Shown here piece after piece: positions 11,761 through 24,204 of a stretch of 64,000 nucleotides of DNA. The notes beneath the pieces were generated by a model. The model saw only the letters and a program-made list of their open reading frames with translations. It was not told where the DNA came from and searched no databases. Position 1 is the stretch's first letter. The number at the start of each line of letters is the position of its first letter. The translations under genes were made by a program, and so were the position numbers. The stretch is from Cryptomeria japonica (taxonomy: Eukaryota; Streptophyta; Pinopsida; Cupressales; Cupressaceae): positions 3,101,501 through 3,165,500 of the forward strand of contig NC_081414.1 of NCBI RefSeq assembly GCF_030272615.1, given 5' to 3'.

Positions 11761-12957
11761 TGTTGGCATTTTATCTGAACCGGTAATGTGTTGCAATCAG
11801 AATATGTTTGTTTTGTATGAAGGTTAGATTGCTGCATGATGACTATGTTGTATGTTGTCATTGATGGCACCTATGTTTCTTAAGTCATCTAAGTCCTATA
11901 GTTCAACCAACAAGGCTTAACTGGTTAGCAGAGACAATTTTTCATCAGAACCGAGAATGAGGACTTCAACCGATAAAAGACTGACATTCTGACAACCGGT
12001 ACGTGAAATTCATGAAGAATGAGATGATATAGTTTTGCAGCAACATTGAAGACTATCAGATGAAGATATGTTTGTGGTCGCACGTGCAAATTTGATCAGG
12101 TGAATGAGATTTGATTGGTAAAACAAAAGAATGGTTAGAGACTCAACCGGTAGTGATGATTATCACTAAGATCGGTAAACCAACACATAATTTGATGTGT
12201 TAAGTCAGTGCACGACTTATGTAAGGAGTGTATTGCAAGTATGTCTAGATTCATTGAACCAAGAGAATTGTTCCAAGGTTCGAGCCGACCTAATGATTTT
12301 TTTAAGATGTGTGATGAGGTAAGAAGTTGAGAATGAGTATGAGATTGAATGTGTGAGAAATCATTAGCGAATATTGTATTTCTAATAGTGCAGTGATTAG
12401 AGGAGTTCTGAGATGAAGTGTATGTGATGTTGTAATGTTCTGAAGAGGATCTTATTAGACACTGATGGTGTTATACTGAGATCATTTGAACCTATTGTTA
12501 TCCTAATAGTTACAACAGCTAAATCCCTTAACCGGGTAGGTCCTAACAGGCCTTAGATCTTTAAGTCCCCTAACAAGGTAGCTCACAAAAAGGGTGGTAA
12601 ATCCTCACACGAGGTTGATCCTAACAGATCATTAAGCTCCTCAAAGGGCTGATAGGTAAATCTCCTAACCGGGTGACTCTTAACCGAATCTTCTCCTAAC
12701 AGGGCATTTCATTGTAGGACCTTAACCGATCAAGATTTCTATTCTGCAGATAGTTATCTTGTGGGTACTAACTCCCACCATGGTTTTTCTCATTTGGTTT
12801 TTCCACATATAAAATTATTGTGTTATGTGGCTTATATTCTATTGGATGAGTGCATATTTGGTATTATTTATTATATGCTTACTGAGTTTCAAGTTGTTAA
12901 ATTGCATAATTAGATTTGTGTTGTTTTTACTTGCACTGATTCACACCCCCCCCCCCC
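11761..12957 (+). repeat. Element B 3' LTR, right end ragged
   Basis: Begins TGTTGGCATT directly after a polypurine tract. It is rich in AACCGG and CCTAACAGG motifs and ends in a run of cytosines after ACTGATTCACA. The minus-strand LTR at 63205-64000 has the same order of landmarks: ...TTAACCG..., TCTGTAGATAGTT, then a C-run. That one continues past the C-run to CTTAGTATTCATCACA, so B's last 20 bases or so appear lost. Confidence 0.65.
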
Positions 12958-13687
12958 AAATCGTATATAGGATATTTATGAAAAAAAGGATTAACTTGGA
13001 TTTTTACTATGGATAGTCCTTGAGGGTCAACATGAGAAGTTTCATCATAGTTTCATTATTTGAGGGATATGGTATGGATTTTTGTTGAGAAGCCTTAGGA
13101 GATGGAGGCATCATGGAAGAGATGGAGGCTACATGTGGGCCATTTCTAGACACAGGTTCATAATTTTGATGATGCTTGGTAATGACATCTGGTTTCTCCT
13201 TTGGTGAATTATTAGGATCTTCAATTTCAATAACACCATCATCAAGGAGTTCTTGAATTTTTTTATTTTAATTCCTTTCACATTGAAGTCTTATGCTTGT
13301 TATGCCTAAGATATGCACAATAATTACTCAAAAATTCACATCCCCATGTGGTCCTGTTAGTCAATAAGATAAGATTGTTCTTAAGAAGCTCTTCCAAAGC
13401 TGACTCAATATATTGCCCCAAGTTGTAAACTGTCTATCTAGGGGATACTTGGAGGAAATGTCTTTTTGTCTTGGTGAAGGTGTCTTGTGATCTTGTATGA
13501 GATTTAGCTTTTGATTTTCAATTACTTTTTGTTCCACTTTATATAATTCTTTTAGCATTTCTTGAAGTCTGGTGTTCTTGATATCATGAAATTTTATCTC
13601 AAGAGGGGTCATTGAATCTTTTTTTTGGGCTTGAATGTCATATATTTCTCTATTGAGATCTTAAATTTGTTGGTAAAAAGTAGCCAT
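12958..13687 (-). pseudogene. E gag-like N-terminal fragment
   Basis: An ATG at 13687 (minus) starts a charged, helix-rich reading frame (MATFYQQI, stop, DLNREIYDIQAQKK...). The cleanest part is 13612-13361, and with one frameshift near 13400 it continues (YIESALEELLKNNL...). Proline-rich sequence and then VDPQGLSIVKIQVNPFF follow, up to the C-run at 12957, where the element is cut. It lies about 2 kb downstream of E's primer site, where C's gag lies relative to its own. No named domain is recognised; gag is inferred from position. Confidence 0.45.
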
Positions 13688-14742
13688 GCATATTTATGAC
13701 AGTTTTGATTTTTGACCTAGGACAATGTAGGAGACTCTAGACAGAATGCAAAGCCTAAAATGCAAAGCCCTAGAAGTGATACAGATGTCAAGATCAAATC
13801 AAAGCTAGTTGTTTGTTTGAAGTGATGATTAGATGGAAAGATTGAGACCAAGTCTAGTTTCAGGAATGATCTATCCTATATAAAATGTGATCTAAGTAGA
13901 TTAGATTGATTGGATTGATGAATGATTGATTGAACTAGCTAAGATATGATCAACAAAATCGTGTATCAGAACATCAGGGATACCGTATCAAGATTATTAT
14001 GCTCAGGATCAAAAATACCAGATATATGCTCACTGTGAGCTGATTAGGCAAGTATGATAGAGATATGAAAAGGCACACAGAGACACAAGTTTTTAGACTG
14101 ATGAAATTAGAGGCTCATACAACAGAATACTATGACTCAAATGACAATTTAGGAACTTCCAAATGACGCAATCAGATATCTGTATGAGTTGCTTCCTATA
14201 CTTGAACAACAATTTAAATCTTCCCAAATGACAAACTGTCAAAAATGATTATGACTCATACGACAGTGTATGTATGGCCAAACGACAATTTGCAGAGACA
14301 AGAACGACAATATTTAGAGGCTAGGATGAAAAACTGATAAAGATATACCCTAGGTGTTAAGACTCGTACGACAGTTTCCTGTTATCAAATGACAATTATA
14401 AAAGGGTAATACGACAAACTAGAAGACTCGTACGTTACAGGACTGGACATGGACAAGTTTCTACCAAGGACAAAGTTTTGACCACTGAGTTTTGATTGAT
14501 TTTTTGAGTTTCTATTTCAAAGATGAAGACACAACAAACCCATAAGATGAAAAGTGACTTCAAGCACAACACGCTAATCCTAAGGAAGTTGGCTGAGGGA
14601 GAAAACATTTGCTTAAAAAATTAGGTACACACTCAATAGCTAATCAAAATATGACCACTGAGTCTCATGCAATGGATTCTCAATGTTGTATTAGCCAACT
14701 CCAAATGCTAATGGGGGCACGATATGGAATGTATCTTGGGAG
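13688..14742 (-). other. E leader, inner part, with ACGACA repeats
   Basis: No gene seen. It holds dispersed short repeats around CGTACGACAGTTTG and AACGACAATTTGCAG (14150-14440). The same motif recurs at about 23620-23640 on the other side of D. The two halves join as one leader of about 2.1 kb once D is removed. Confidence 0.6.
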
Positions 14743-14747
14743 AGTTA
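14743..14747. repeat. Target site duplication of D, left copy (AGTTA)
   Basis: AGTTA immediately before the D 5' LTR; the same five bases follow the 3' LTR at 22679-22683. Confidence 0.92.
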
Positions 14748-16366
14748 TGGTGCAGGAGCACCTAGGTCCTAACTTTCATATTTTGCAAATTTTGGCTTGT
14801 ACTGACCCTAGCCAAGTTATTGGTGAATAAGGACTCTAGGAGGGTCCAAGAGTGAGTCTTTAGTGTCAATGTAGGCCTAGGTTGAGTTCATTTTATTTAG
14901 GTTTGCATTTTTGTGTAAATAGTGGGTTTGAGTAGGTTTTTGGCCTTTTTGTTGGTCAAAGGTGTCAAAAGTTGGTAAAAGCATTTGAGAGGGATAAATA
15001 GGTTTTAGGAATGTTTTAAATGCCATATTTGATGATTTGGAATAGGTCTCATGAGTTGGAGAGGCCAAAAGTGGAAAAAACACAAAGTTGCAAAAAGTTG
15101 TCATGACAATTTTTGTTTTGAAATTGGTCCCACGTTGAAGCTAGCGATTTCTCAAAGCCATAGAAGGACTCCAAATGTGGGAAGGATATAAAAACCCTCT
15201 CTTACATGTTTACCAAGGTTGGTGTACTTGGATTTTGGAAGCAATAATCAAAATACAAGATTTTGGACTGCACTTTTCATTGTTTTTGTCAATTATTGCA
15301 TTCTTTGAAGGTTTAATGGATTGAATTCATGAATACAATGATGGATTGAGGTTTATTAGTGTGTTTTAGGGTAGTATATTAATTTTCAAGCTTTTTATTT
15401 TGCATTTACTACTGTTTTGGTGATTTGATTCACAAGTAGCCTGTTTTGGCATGTAACTAGCAGTTTTTGCTAAAATAGGTGCCCCATAAAATCCCACCGT
15501 GTGTTCATCACGGCCTTTTGGGAAATGGTAGGAAACCAATTTTAAAGTGTACATATAAAATTAGAAGGTCTTAAAGTGTCATTTGATATTTTTAACATCT
15601 TGCCCTAGGCGAGCCCAGGAGTAACTCGGCTAGAGTTGGCAAGATGAAAAGTTAGCACAAACTGCAAAGGTGAATGTAAATGAAAGTCCCAAGCTTTTGG
15701 GAAGTTGTAATAGATTATTATAGGTCTTCTTGTGCAGGAGGAAGCCTCAATAGTTCCATTTGAAGGTCCAAAGACAAGATTTACTTGTTGCTGCCAGTCA
15801 AGTGCCTAGAAGCCCTTGAAATTCTCATTTTGGGGTTTTTGTATGCAAAGAAGGGTTGGAAGATTAAAACCACTAAAATCATTAGGGGTTGAGTGAATAT
15901 TTGAAGAAAATCCATTTTAGTTTGGGTGTCCTTTGGATCATTTTAGGCCAAGACCTCAAAAACCGGTTCTAGGAGGCCTAATTGGGCTCTTTCCCTTGTA
16001 GCGTTTTCTAGACCAATTTTTGAAACCGGTAAGAAACCTTTGGACAAAAAACCACAAATGGAATTTGATACCATATAAAAATATGAGAGAATAACCCTCT
16101 ACACCTCTACAAAATCTCAAGACCATTGGAGGGCATTTTGATGAATTTGAGCCAAGAAGCCATCTTTGAGCATATGGGAAACATAGCAAATTGGTAGGGT
16201 TCCTAGCAAGGACACTTGAAGAAAACACCTTGGAGTGAGTAAGAGAAATCCCTAGAAGAGATTGAGAAGGACTTATAGGTCTATAAAGTTACTAGGCCTG
16301 GTGAGTTGTTGAAATTGAGCAACATCAACTTAGTGAAGTGTTGAGCAAGCTAGGTGAACCCTATCA
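14748..16366 (+). repeat. D 5' LTR
   Basis: Starts TGGTGCAGGAGCACC (itself an imperfect palindrome) and ends CCCTATCA. It carries a TATA box (15187) followed by CT-rich sequence. Confidence 0.95.
15187..15194 (+). promoter_or_regulatory. TATA box of D LTR
   Basis: TATAAAAA within GGATATAAAAACC, about 440 bp into the LTR. It is conserved at 21500-21507 in the 3' LTR. Transcription would start roughly 30 bp downstream. Confidence 0.6.
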
Positions 16367-16369
16367 AAT

Positions 16370-16382
16370 TGGTATCAGAGCC
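16370..16382 (+). other. Primer binding site of D (tRNA-Met type)
   Basis: TGGTATCAGAGCC three bases after the end of the 5' LTR. Confidence 0.92.
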
Positions 16383-16443
16383 TACAAGATTTGGGCTAGT
16401 AAGGTTGATGTCCTTGTTGTCAAGAGAGTCAGTTGGAGAAAAA

Positions 16444-17434
16444 ATGGTGACCAATGCTGAATTGGCAAGGAAAGTGGAAGATCAGGAGGAAGAGAACAGG
16501 CTCCTGAAGGAAAAGTTGGAAAGATTGGAGAGTAAGCTTGGTGATATTGAGACCAAGGCAGAAGAAGTGTATGTAAAAGTGGAAGGAGCTGAAGGAAAGG
16601 GTAAAGAAGTGGTAGAGATAGAAAAGATACTTGAACCTAATCCTATCTTAGAGCAAGAACCTATCTTGAAAGCATTGAATGCTTTGAGTAGTAAATCACT
16701 GGAAGGATTGCCATTATTCACTGGTAAGATGGAAGTAGAAGTGGTCCTAGAATGGACAGAAGGTATGGAGAACCACTTTGAATGTGAAGGTATTACTAAA
16801 GCTCAGAGAGTCAAAGTAGCCAAGTCCAGGATGAGAGGAGCTGCTCTCACATGGTGGAAATTTGTACAAGATGAGAGGAAGAAAATGGGCAAAACACCCA
16901 TCTCTTCTTGGAAAGGGATGTTAGTTAAAATCAAAGAAGTCTATCTCTCTGATGACTATGAAGTGAAAATTCATAGGAAGAGGCAAAAATTAAGGCAAAA
17001 AAATCTTGATGTGAGTAGCTACACCGAAGAGTTTCACAAACTTAGCCTTAAATCTTATGTGGTAGAAGAGGAGAGTCTCAAGGTTGCTAGGTACCTAAAT
17101 GGCGTACGGTGGAACATCGAAGAAGAAATCGGTTTGATGAGCCCAAAAACAGTCCATCAAAATTTTCAACTTGCCCTTAAGGTGGAGGAAAAACTGAAAA
17201 GAAGACATGACTCAAGCAACAATAGGAGCAAAGAAAGAGAAAAAGACAATAGAGGCCATAGGGGAGGCTTTGGTGGAAGTAGTTCTAAACAAAGAACACA
17301 AGGAGAGTCTAAACTCACTGCTCTAGCAAGATAGTGGAAGCAGTAGATGAGGATTCAATAGAGGAAAGGGATCAAACAGTGGTTCCAGAGGAAGATCTAG
17401 TAGCCAAGGTAGAGGTTCCTCATACTTTGCAAGA
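16444..17434 (+). pseudogene. gag: D gag, one frameshift
   Basis: Capsid/nucleocapsid precursor. The ATG at 16444 is chosen because it opens a coherent protein after the primer site; the frame is open further upstream, but that part runs through the primer site itself. Residues 1-50 form a strong coiled coil (VEDQEEENRLLKEKLERLES). The retrotransposon gag core follows: LTWWKFV at about 16850, SSWKGM, and the SYTEEFHKLS region at about 17020. Near 17330 the frame shifts by one base. In the new frame a TGA at 17348 replaces an expected CGA in a Gly/Ser/Arg-rich linker. The intact zinc knuckle CYHCNQLGHPAYRC then begins at 17438. Confidence 0.9.
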
Positions 17435-19555
17435 ATGAAGTGTTACCATTGTAACCAACTTGGTCATCCAGCATATAGGTGTCCAGAGAAGGGATTATCA
17501 TCACATGGTGGTGAGAGAAGAGTGAGTTATCTTCAGGAAGAGTCTTTGAGCAGCAAGACATCAGAAGTTGCCTTAGAGTCGGAGGTAGGTGACAACTTGA
17601 TGATAAGAAGAACCTTGATCAAGGAACCGGTCAGTGGAGAACCAAGCCAAAGAAGGTCCTTATTTAGGATCAAATACAAAATAATGGACAAGGTATGCAA
17701 AGTAATCATTGATTCAGGATCCATAGACAACATAGTGTCAGAAGAGGTAGTGAGTAAGCTCAGATTACAAAGGATTCCTCACAACAATCCTTATAGAGTC
17801 ACTTGGTTGAACAAAGGCCAACATGTTCTGGTTAATGAGCAAGCATGGGTGGATTTCACCATTGGAAGGTATAAGGACAAGGTATTGTGTGATGTCCTAC
17901 CCATGGATGCATGCCATCTTCTATTAGGAAGACCATGGAAATTTGATAGACAAGCTATCCATGATGGAGCCAAGAATGCATTCTCATTTAAGAAAGATGG
18001 AGTCACATTCAAGATTCAGTCTATCCTTGAGGAAGGTGAAAAAAGGGTAGCAGGTCCTAATGTCCTTTTGGTGAGTGAAAAGCAGTTCTTGAAGACATTT
18101 GAGGAAGGTGAAGGTGTAGGGTTTGCACTAGTGATGAAGCCTAAAGAGGAAGACAAGAAAGAGCAGCAAGTTCTACCAAAAGAAGTGCAAGATTTGTTGA
18201 AAAAATTCAAAGGTATAGTAAGTGAAGGACAGCCAACAACCTTGCCTCCAAAAAGAACCATAAGCCATCAAATAGACTTCATTCTCGAAGCATCCTTGCC
18301 TAATAAAGCAGCCTACAAAATGACTCCTCAACAAAACGTTGAAATTGCCAAGCAAATCCAAGAGCTCTTAGACCAAGGCCTAATTAGGAAGAGTATTAGC
18401 CCTTGTGCTGTCCCTACCGTGTTGGCACCAAAAAAAGGTGGTACTTGGAGGTTGTGTACTGATTCTAGAGCCATAAATAGGATCACCATCAGATATAGGC
18501 TCCCTATTCCTAGAATAGAAGACCTAATGTATTCTCTAGGGGAAGACAAGTACTTTACCAAGATTGACCTTAAGAGTGGCTATCATCAAATTAAAATTAA
18601 GGAGGGTGATGAATGGAAGACTGCATTTAAGACTACTGAAGGTCTTTATGAGTGGCTTGTAATGCCATTTGGCTTATCCAATGCTCCAAGTACCTTCATG
18701 AGACACATGAATGAGGTGATGAAGGACATCATAGGTAAATTTGTGGTAGTATATCTTGATGATATTCTCATTTTCAGTAAGGATAGAGTAGCACATATTA
18801 GTCATTTGCAAGATGTATTACAAAGATTATATGATGAAAAGCTAACCATGAATTTGGAGAAATGTGAGTTTGTTAAGTAGGAGTTGGTTTACCTTGGTTT
18901 TGTGTTATCTCAAGGAAACCTCAAGATGGATCCCAACAAAGTCGAAGCCATTGTAAATTGGCCTACTCCTAGATCAGCAATAGAGGTGAGGAGCTTCCAT
19001 GGACTAGCTTAGTACTACAAGAAGTTCATTAGGCAATTCAGTGCTATATGTGCCCCAATGCTAGACACCATTAGAGGTGATATGAAGGCCAAGTTTCAGT
19101 GCGATGAAGTAGCAAACAAAGGTTTTGAAACCTTGAAGGAGAAAATAGTTACTCAACTGGTGCTAGTGTTGCCTAGTTTTGAGAAACTTTTCATTGTGGA
19201 GTGTGATGCAAGCAATATTGCAGTAGGTGTTGTCCTAAGCCAAGAAGGAAGACCAGTAGCCTTCCATAGTGAGAAGCTGAGTGATGCCAAGAGGAAATAC
19301 TCCTCTTATGACCTTGAGTTGTATGCTTTACTGCAAGCATTGAGAAAATGGAGACACTATCTCTTACCCAAAGAATTTGTGGTGTATACGGATAACAAGC
19401 ATTGAGTTTTCTGAATTCCCAAGACAAACTCAGTCACAAACACATGAAATGGGTGGAGTATATTCAGGCCTATACATTCACCATTAAGCACAAGAAAGGG
19501 CAGCAAAATCGGGTAGTTGATGCAGTAAGTAGGAGGCTCTTGACAGTCCAAGAAA
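17435..19555 (+). pseudogene. pol: D nucleocapsid-protease-reverse transcriptase-RNase H
   Basis: A 481-codon open run (17435-18880) carries the zinc knuckle, the aspartic protease (IIDSGSIDNIV near 17706, HLLLGRPW near 17920) and reverse transcriptase (RLCTDSRAIN, YFTKIDLKSGYHQIK, MPFGLSNAPSTF, catalytic YLDD at 18752-18763). TAG at 18878 (expected CAG) and TAG at 19010 break the thumb region. RNase H starts at VECDAS (about 19197) and keeps DLELYAL. A one-base deletion near 19398 moves the frame inside the TDN motif, and it continues from 19402 through NRVVDAVSRR (about 19530). The catalytic residues are present throughout. Confidence 0.93.
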
Positions 19556-21040
19556 GCCAGTTGAGAAGCATAGGTGTGGATAGTTTTAAAGATTTGTATG
19601 CAGAGGATGAAGACTTCTCAAGTGCCTATCAAGTATGCAAGGAGTATCAAAATCATTTTCATAGTGAATACTCAGATTTCACTTTACAAAATGGGCTATT
19701 GTTCAAAGGTGGACAACTTTGTGTGCCTAAAGGCTCAATGAGGGAAAATCTTATACAAGAGAAACATAATGGCAGCCTTAGTGGTCATTTTGGAGTCAAT
19801 AATACTCAAGAATTGGTTCAGAGATTCTATTAAGGATGAATCAAGATGTGAAAAGGTATGTGGAGACTTGCATAGTTTGCCAAAAAGCTAAGGGTACTTA
19901 AACAAATACCGGTTTGTATCAACCTCTTCCCATACCAAGTAGACCTTGGGAATGCATTAGCAGGATTTTGTGGCAGGTTTTCCAAAGACAAAACAAGGAT
20001 ATGACAACATCTATGTCATTGTGGACAGATTTAGAAAAATGGCTCACTTTGTGCCTTGTAAGACCACTCATGATGCATGTCACATAGCTTAGTTGTTCTT
20101 TAAGGAAATAGTAAGGATACATGGTTTACCATTGAGTATAGTTTCAGATAGAGACTCCAAATTTATGAGTCATTTTTGGAAAACATTATGGCAAAAGCTT
20201 GGCACAAATCTCTCTTTTGGATCAGCCTACCACCCTCAAACAAATGGGTAGACCGAGGTGGTGAATAGAAGTTTGGGAAACTTATTGAGGTGCCTTACCA
20301 AGAAGTATGGGCAGACATGGGATCAAGTACTTGCTCAATCTGAAGATGCATACAATGACACCATAAATAAGACTACCGATAAAAGCCCTTTTGAAGTAGT
20401 CTATGGTGTGCACCCAAGAGGCATTTTTGAGTTGAGGGATTTAGGAAGTGCAGCAATCAAAAGTGGATATGCAGAGGACTTTTCTCAGTCCATGAAGGAG
20501 GTCTATGAATCAGTTAGGCAAGCTTTGAAGGAGAACATGAGCAAAATCAAACAAAAAGTTGATGAAAAGAGGAGAAATCTAAAATTTCAAGTGGGAGATT
20601 TTGTGATGGTGCACTTGAACAAAGCAAGGCTACTACAAGGAGTACCAAACAAGCTACAAATGAGAAGGATAGGTCCATGTGCCATTCTAGCCAAGTATGG
20701 TGAAAATGCATACAAGGTGGATCTAAGTAGTGACATAGGCTTGTCACTGGTTTTTAACATAGCAGACTTGGTTGCATACAAGGGGCCAATACAAGGTGCA
20801 GAATGTAGTCACTCAGAGGTTTCAGATGATACACATAACCTTCAGTTACCAACCAAGCCTAATCCTAAGGCCGAGAAGGTGTTAAGTTCAAGAATTGCCA
20901 AGAAGACTAGGCATCAAGCCTATTGGGAGCACCTCATTAAATGGCAGGTTATGGATGATTCTAAGGCTGTATGGGTGATGGAATCAGAGTTTTAGAAGCT
21001 TGGGATTGATCCAACACTGATTCCTCAAGAGGTGACATGA
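19556..21040 (+). pseudogene. pol: D integrase with chromodomain-like tail, broken
   Basis: The zinc-binding head (HNGSLSGHFGV, then CIVCQKAKG) is split by a small deletion at 19831. The catalytic core is seen in pieces: [12 protein letters not shown] after a one-base loss near 19962, SDRDSKF at about 20150, and NG-stop-TEVVNR at 20249. Further stops are TAA 19899, TAG 20090 and TAG 20993; the three TAGs in this core and tail (20090, 20249, 20993) sit where CAG is expected. The C-terminal 245-codon open run (20258-20995) includes VGDFVMVHL and the segment SSRIAKKTRHQAYWEHLIKW...AVWV, which has the form of a chromodomain. TGA at 21038 looks like the natural end. Confidence 0.88.
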
Positions 21041-21060
21041 TCTCTTTTTGTTAGGGAGAA

Positions 21061-22678
21061 TGGTGCAAGAGCACCTAGGTCCTAGCTTTCTTATTTTGCA
21101 AATTTTGGCTTGTAATGACCCTATCCAAGTCATTTGTGAATAAGGACTCTAGGAGGGTCCAAGAGTGAGTCTTTAGTGTCAATGTAGGCCTAGGTTGAGT
21201 TCATTTTACTTAGGTTTGCATTTTTGTGTAAATAGTGTGTTTGAGTAGGTTTTTGGTCTTTTTGTTGGTCAAAGGTGTCAAAAGTTGGTAAAAGCATTTG
21301 AGAGGGCTAAATAGGTTTTAGGAATGTTTTAAATGCCATATGTGATGATTTAGAACAGGTCTCATGAGTTGGAGAGGCCAAAAGTGGAAAAAACACAAAG
21401 TTGCAAAAAGTTGTCATGACAATTTTTGTCCTGAAATTGGTCCCACGTTGAAGCTAGGGCTTTCTCAAAGCCATGGAAGGAATCCACATGTGAGAAGGAT
21501 ATAAAAACCATCTCTTACACATTTACCAAGGTTGGTGTACTTGGATTTTGGAAGCAATAATCAAAATACAAGATTTTGGATTGCACTTTTCATTTTTTTT
21601 GTCAATTTTGCATTCTTTGAAGGTTTAATGGATTGAATCCATGAATCCAATGATGGATTGAGGTTTAGTAGTGTGTTTTAGGGTATTTTGTTCATTTTCA
21701 AGCTTTTTATTTAGCATTTACTACTATTTTGGTGATTTGATTCACAAGTAGCTAGTTTTGGCTTGTAACTCGCAGTTTTTGCTAAAATGGGTGCCCCATA
21801 AAATCCCACCATGTGTTCATCACGGCCTTTTGGGACATGGTAGGAAACTCATTGTAAAGTGTACATATTAAAGGAGAAGGTCTAAAAGTGTCAGTTGATA
21901 TTTTTAACATCTTGCCCTAGGTGAGCCCAAGAGCAACTCGGCTAGAGTTGGCAAGATGAAAAGTTAGCACAAAGTGCAGAGGTGAATGTAAATGAAAGTC
22001 CCAAGCTTTTGGGAAGTTGTAATAGATTATTCTAGGTCTTATTGTGTAGGAGGAAGCCTCAAGAGTTCCATTTGAAGATCCAAAGACAAGATTTACTTGT
22101 TGTTGCTAGTCAAGTGCCTAGAAGCCCTTGAAATTCTCATTTTGGGGTTTTTGTATGCAAAGAAGGGTTGGAAGCTTAAAAACACTGAAATAATTTGGGG
22201 TTGAGTGAATATTTGAAGAAAATTCATTTTATTTTGGGGGTCCTTTGGATCATTTTAGGCCAAGACCTCAAAAACCGGTTCTAGGAGGCCTAATTGGACT
22301 CTTTCCCTTGTAGCCTTTTCTAGAGCAATTTTTTAAATTTGTAAGAAACCTTTGGATAGAAAACCACAAATTGACCTTGAAACCATCTAAAAATATGAGA
22401 GAATAAACCTCTACACCTCTGCAACATCTCAAGACCATTGGAGGGCATTTTGATGAAATTGAACCAAGAAGCCATCTTTGAGCATATGGGAAACATAGCA
22501 AATTGGTAGGGCTCCTAGCAAGGACACTTGAAGAAAATACCTTGGAGTGAGTAAAAGAAAGCCCTAGAAGAGATTGAGAAGGACTTGTAGGTCTAGATAG
22601 AAACTAGGCCTGGTGAGTTGGTGAAATTGAGAAACATCAACTTAGTGAAGTGTTGAGCAAGCTAGGTGAACCCTATCA
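21061..22678 (+). repeat. D 3' LTR
   Basis: Starts TGGTGCAAGAGCACC after the purine-rich TTAGGGAGAA and ends CCCTATCA. Followed by AGTTA, the right target duplication (22679-22683). Confidence 0.95.
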
Positions 22679-22683
22679 AGTTA
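22679..22683. repeat. Target site duplication of D, right copy (AGTTA)
   Basis: Matches 14743-14747 exactly. Confidence 0.92.
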
Positions 22684-23706
22684 CTATCTCTCTTGCACAA
22701 AGATTATCCCCCTTTCAGAGGCGAACCAGGTAGATTCTATTCTAGATTTATTAGTAAGAATTTCCATTCAAAATTACCCCTTGAAGTCAGGCAAGCGCGA
22801 TTGAGGCCTATAGCCTGACAAGGTACTGAAACACAATGTAGTTACGCAAGCATGATTGAGACTGCGAGGCCCTACAAAATGCCCGATACGACAGATCTCA
22901 AAGAAAAAACTCAAATAATCTCTTCCTCCGAGACTTTAATCCTGAAAGGTCTATTTATTAGAGTGAGTCAGAATTCTTGGTTCTAGCTATACTCACTTGG
23001 GTCGTTCTCACAAGGTGATTACTTTTTCCCACTGTGACAGGCCCGCTAAAAAGCACACAAATTTGAAACTAGAAAAGTTTCAAGGGTTTGGATTTTTGAC
23101 TGTCTGTACAGACAAGAGCATACTCTCCTACCTCTTAGAATTCTCTAAAACACAAAAAACAAATTTGTTCATTAACCACATTGCAATTTAAGTACCTAGA
23201 AATGAATTAAAGAATACACAATGTTCAGTTGATTCTCCTTTGGCAACCTGAAAAACAATGCATTAGTAGTCATATTGTTTTTTAGCAATGGATTCTTTGA
23301 TAGGCGTAAGTTGATTGATAGACTCTTTGGCAAGCGTTCTGCAAAAAACCAGTTAGGTTGCGAGAATCTCTCAGGCAGACAAAAGACAATTCAAGGTTAG
23401 CATCAGTAAATCCAAATTTAATTCAAGAAAAACCCTAAAAAGGAATCTATTTTTTATATGACAACACATAAAATCGTATGAAAATTCTCACAGAACCAGA
23501 CAAGTATTCTCAGGGAACTAGATGATTAAACACATAATAAAATGACAGAAGCAGAGTATCATATGAAGATTCCCAAAGAACTAGACGACAAAACTGAAAA
23601 CTCATACTGTTTGTTGCAGAAACTCGTACGACAGTTTGCAGAGACTGTATGGACGAAATCTGGAAAATAAAAAGAAATGATTGCAAGGATGAAAAATTGA
23701 ATTCTC
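22684..23706 (-). other. E leader, outer part
   Basis: No gene recognised. It carries the CGTACGACAGTTTGCAGAG motif near 23624 that is shared with the inner leader at about 14250-14380. It continues directly from the primer-site motif. Confidence 0.55.
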
Positions 23707-23725
23707 GGCCCCACGGTGGGTGCCA
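23707..23725 (-). other. Primer binding site of E
   Basis: On the minus strand this reads TGGCACCCACCGTGGGGCC. TGGCGCCCACCGTGGGGC-like primer sites occur in Tat-lineage gypsy elements (family knowledge). It lies six bases from the LTR end at 23732. Confidence 0.7.
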
Positions 23726-23731
23726 AAAATA

Positions 23732-24204
23732 TGTGTGTGAAAAAGTGAATATGTAAGTTGTAAGACATAAACACTTCAATAAGTCATTGCATGCATGGTT
23801 AGACAGATATAATCAATAAACACATAAACACCATAAAAAATTGACCTATTGCGTCCTAAAAGATGTGAGTATAGACTTGCTCTTAGATTTGTCTAGGCAA
23901 TACCAATGACTAGACTACACCAAGATGGACAATTTAATCTAAATGAATGCAAGATTAAGCTAAATATGCAACCAATTTATCAATCTATGTGATTCAGCTA
24001 AAATCTCAATGCACATAATCTCAATGATCTTAGAGAAAAAACAACATGATAACATTAAAATCTCTAAGGTCCTTTGATTAGAAGATGAGAGCCTAAATTT
24101 ATAGAAAATCTAGAAAGAAACCAATGGTCAAGATTGAATGATGATGAGCGATCAAGATTCTCCAAAAAGAAGTACAATCCAGGTGAATTGATGTGATTAG
24201 CTGC
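23732..24204 (-). repeat. E 5' LTR, inner (U5 side) part
   Basis: From the LTR end at 23732 to the point where C inserted. No gene. The last five bases, GCTGC (24200-24204), match the bases after C's other end. Confidence 0.55.

Larger units (their letters stand above)
10462..12957 (+). mobile_element. Element B: 3' end of a Sirevirus-like copia element
   Basis: What remains is a coiled-coil ORF, a cluster of polypurine tracts and an LTR, in that order on the + strand. Element A cuts it on the left, so the rest of B should lie upstream of the window. Multiple polypurine tracts after the coding region and an extra ORF between pol and the 3' LTR are known traits of the Sirevirus branch of Ty1/copia. 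No reverse transcriptase of B is visible here, so the assignment rests on layout alone. A gypsy origin or a non-autonomous element remains possible. Confidence 0.6.
14748..22678 (+). mobile_element. Element D: Ty3/gypsy chromovirus, structurally complete
   Basis: Two 1.6-kb LTRs (14748-16366, 21061-22678) in direct orientation, AGTTA target duplication, tRNA-Met type primer site and a single gag-pol region. The reverse transcriptase and protease wording (SPCAVP, MPFGLSNAPSTF, LLLGRPW) and the C-terminal chromodomain-like segment place it among chromoviruses close to the CRM/Galadriel branches; the exact branch is uncertain. The LTRs differ at about 5% of sites over the first 200 bp, counted by hand. 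It interrupts the leader of element E in the opposite orientation. Confidence 0.95.
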
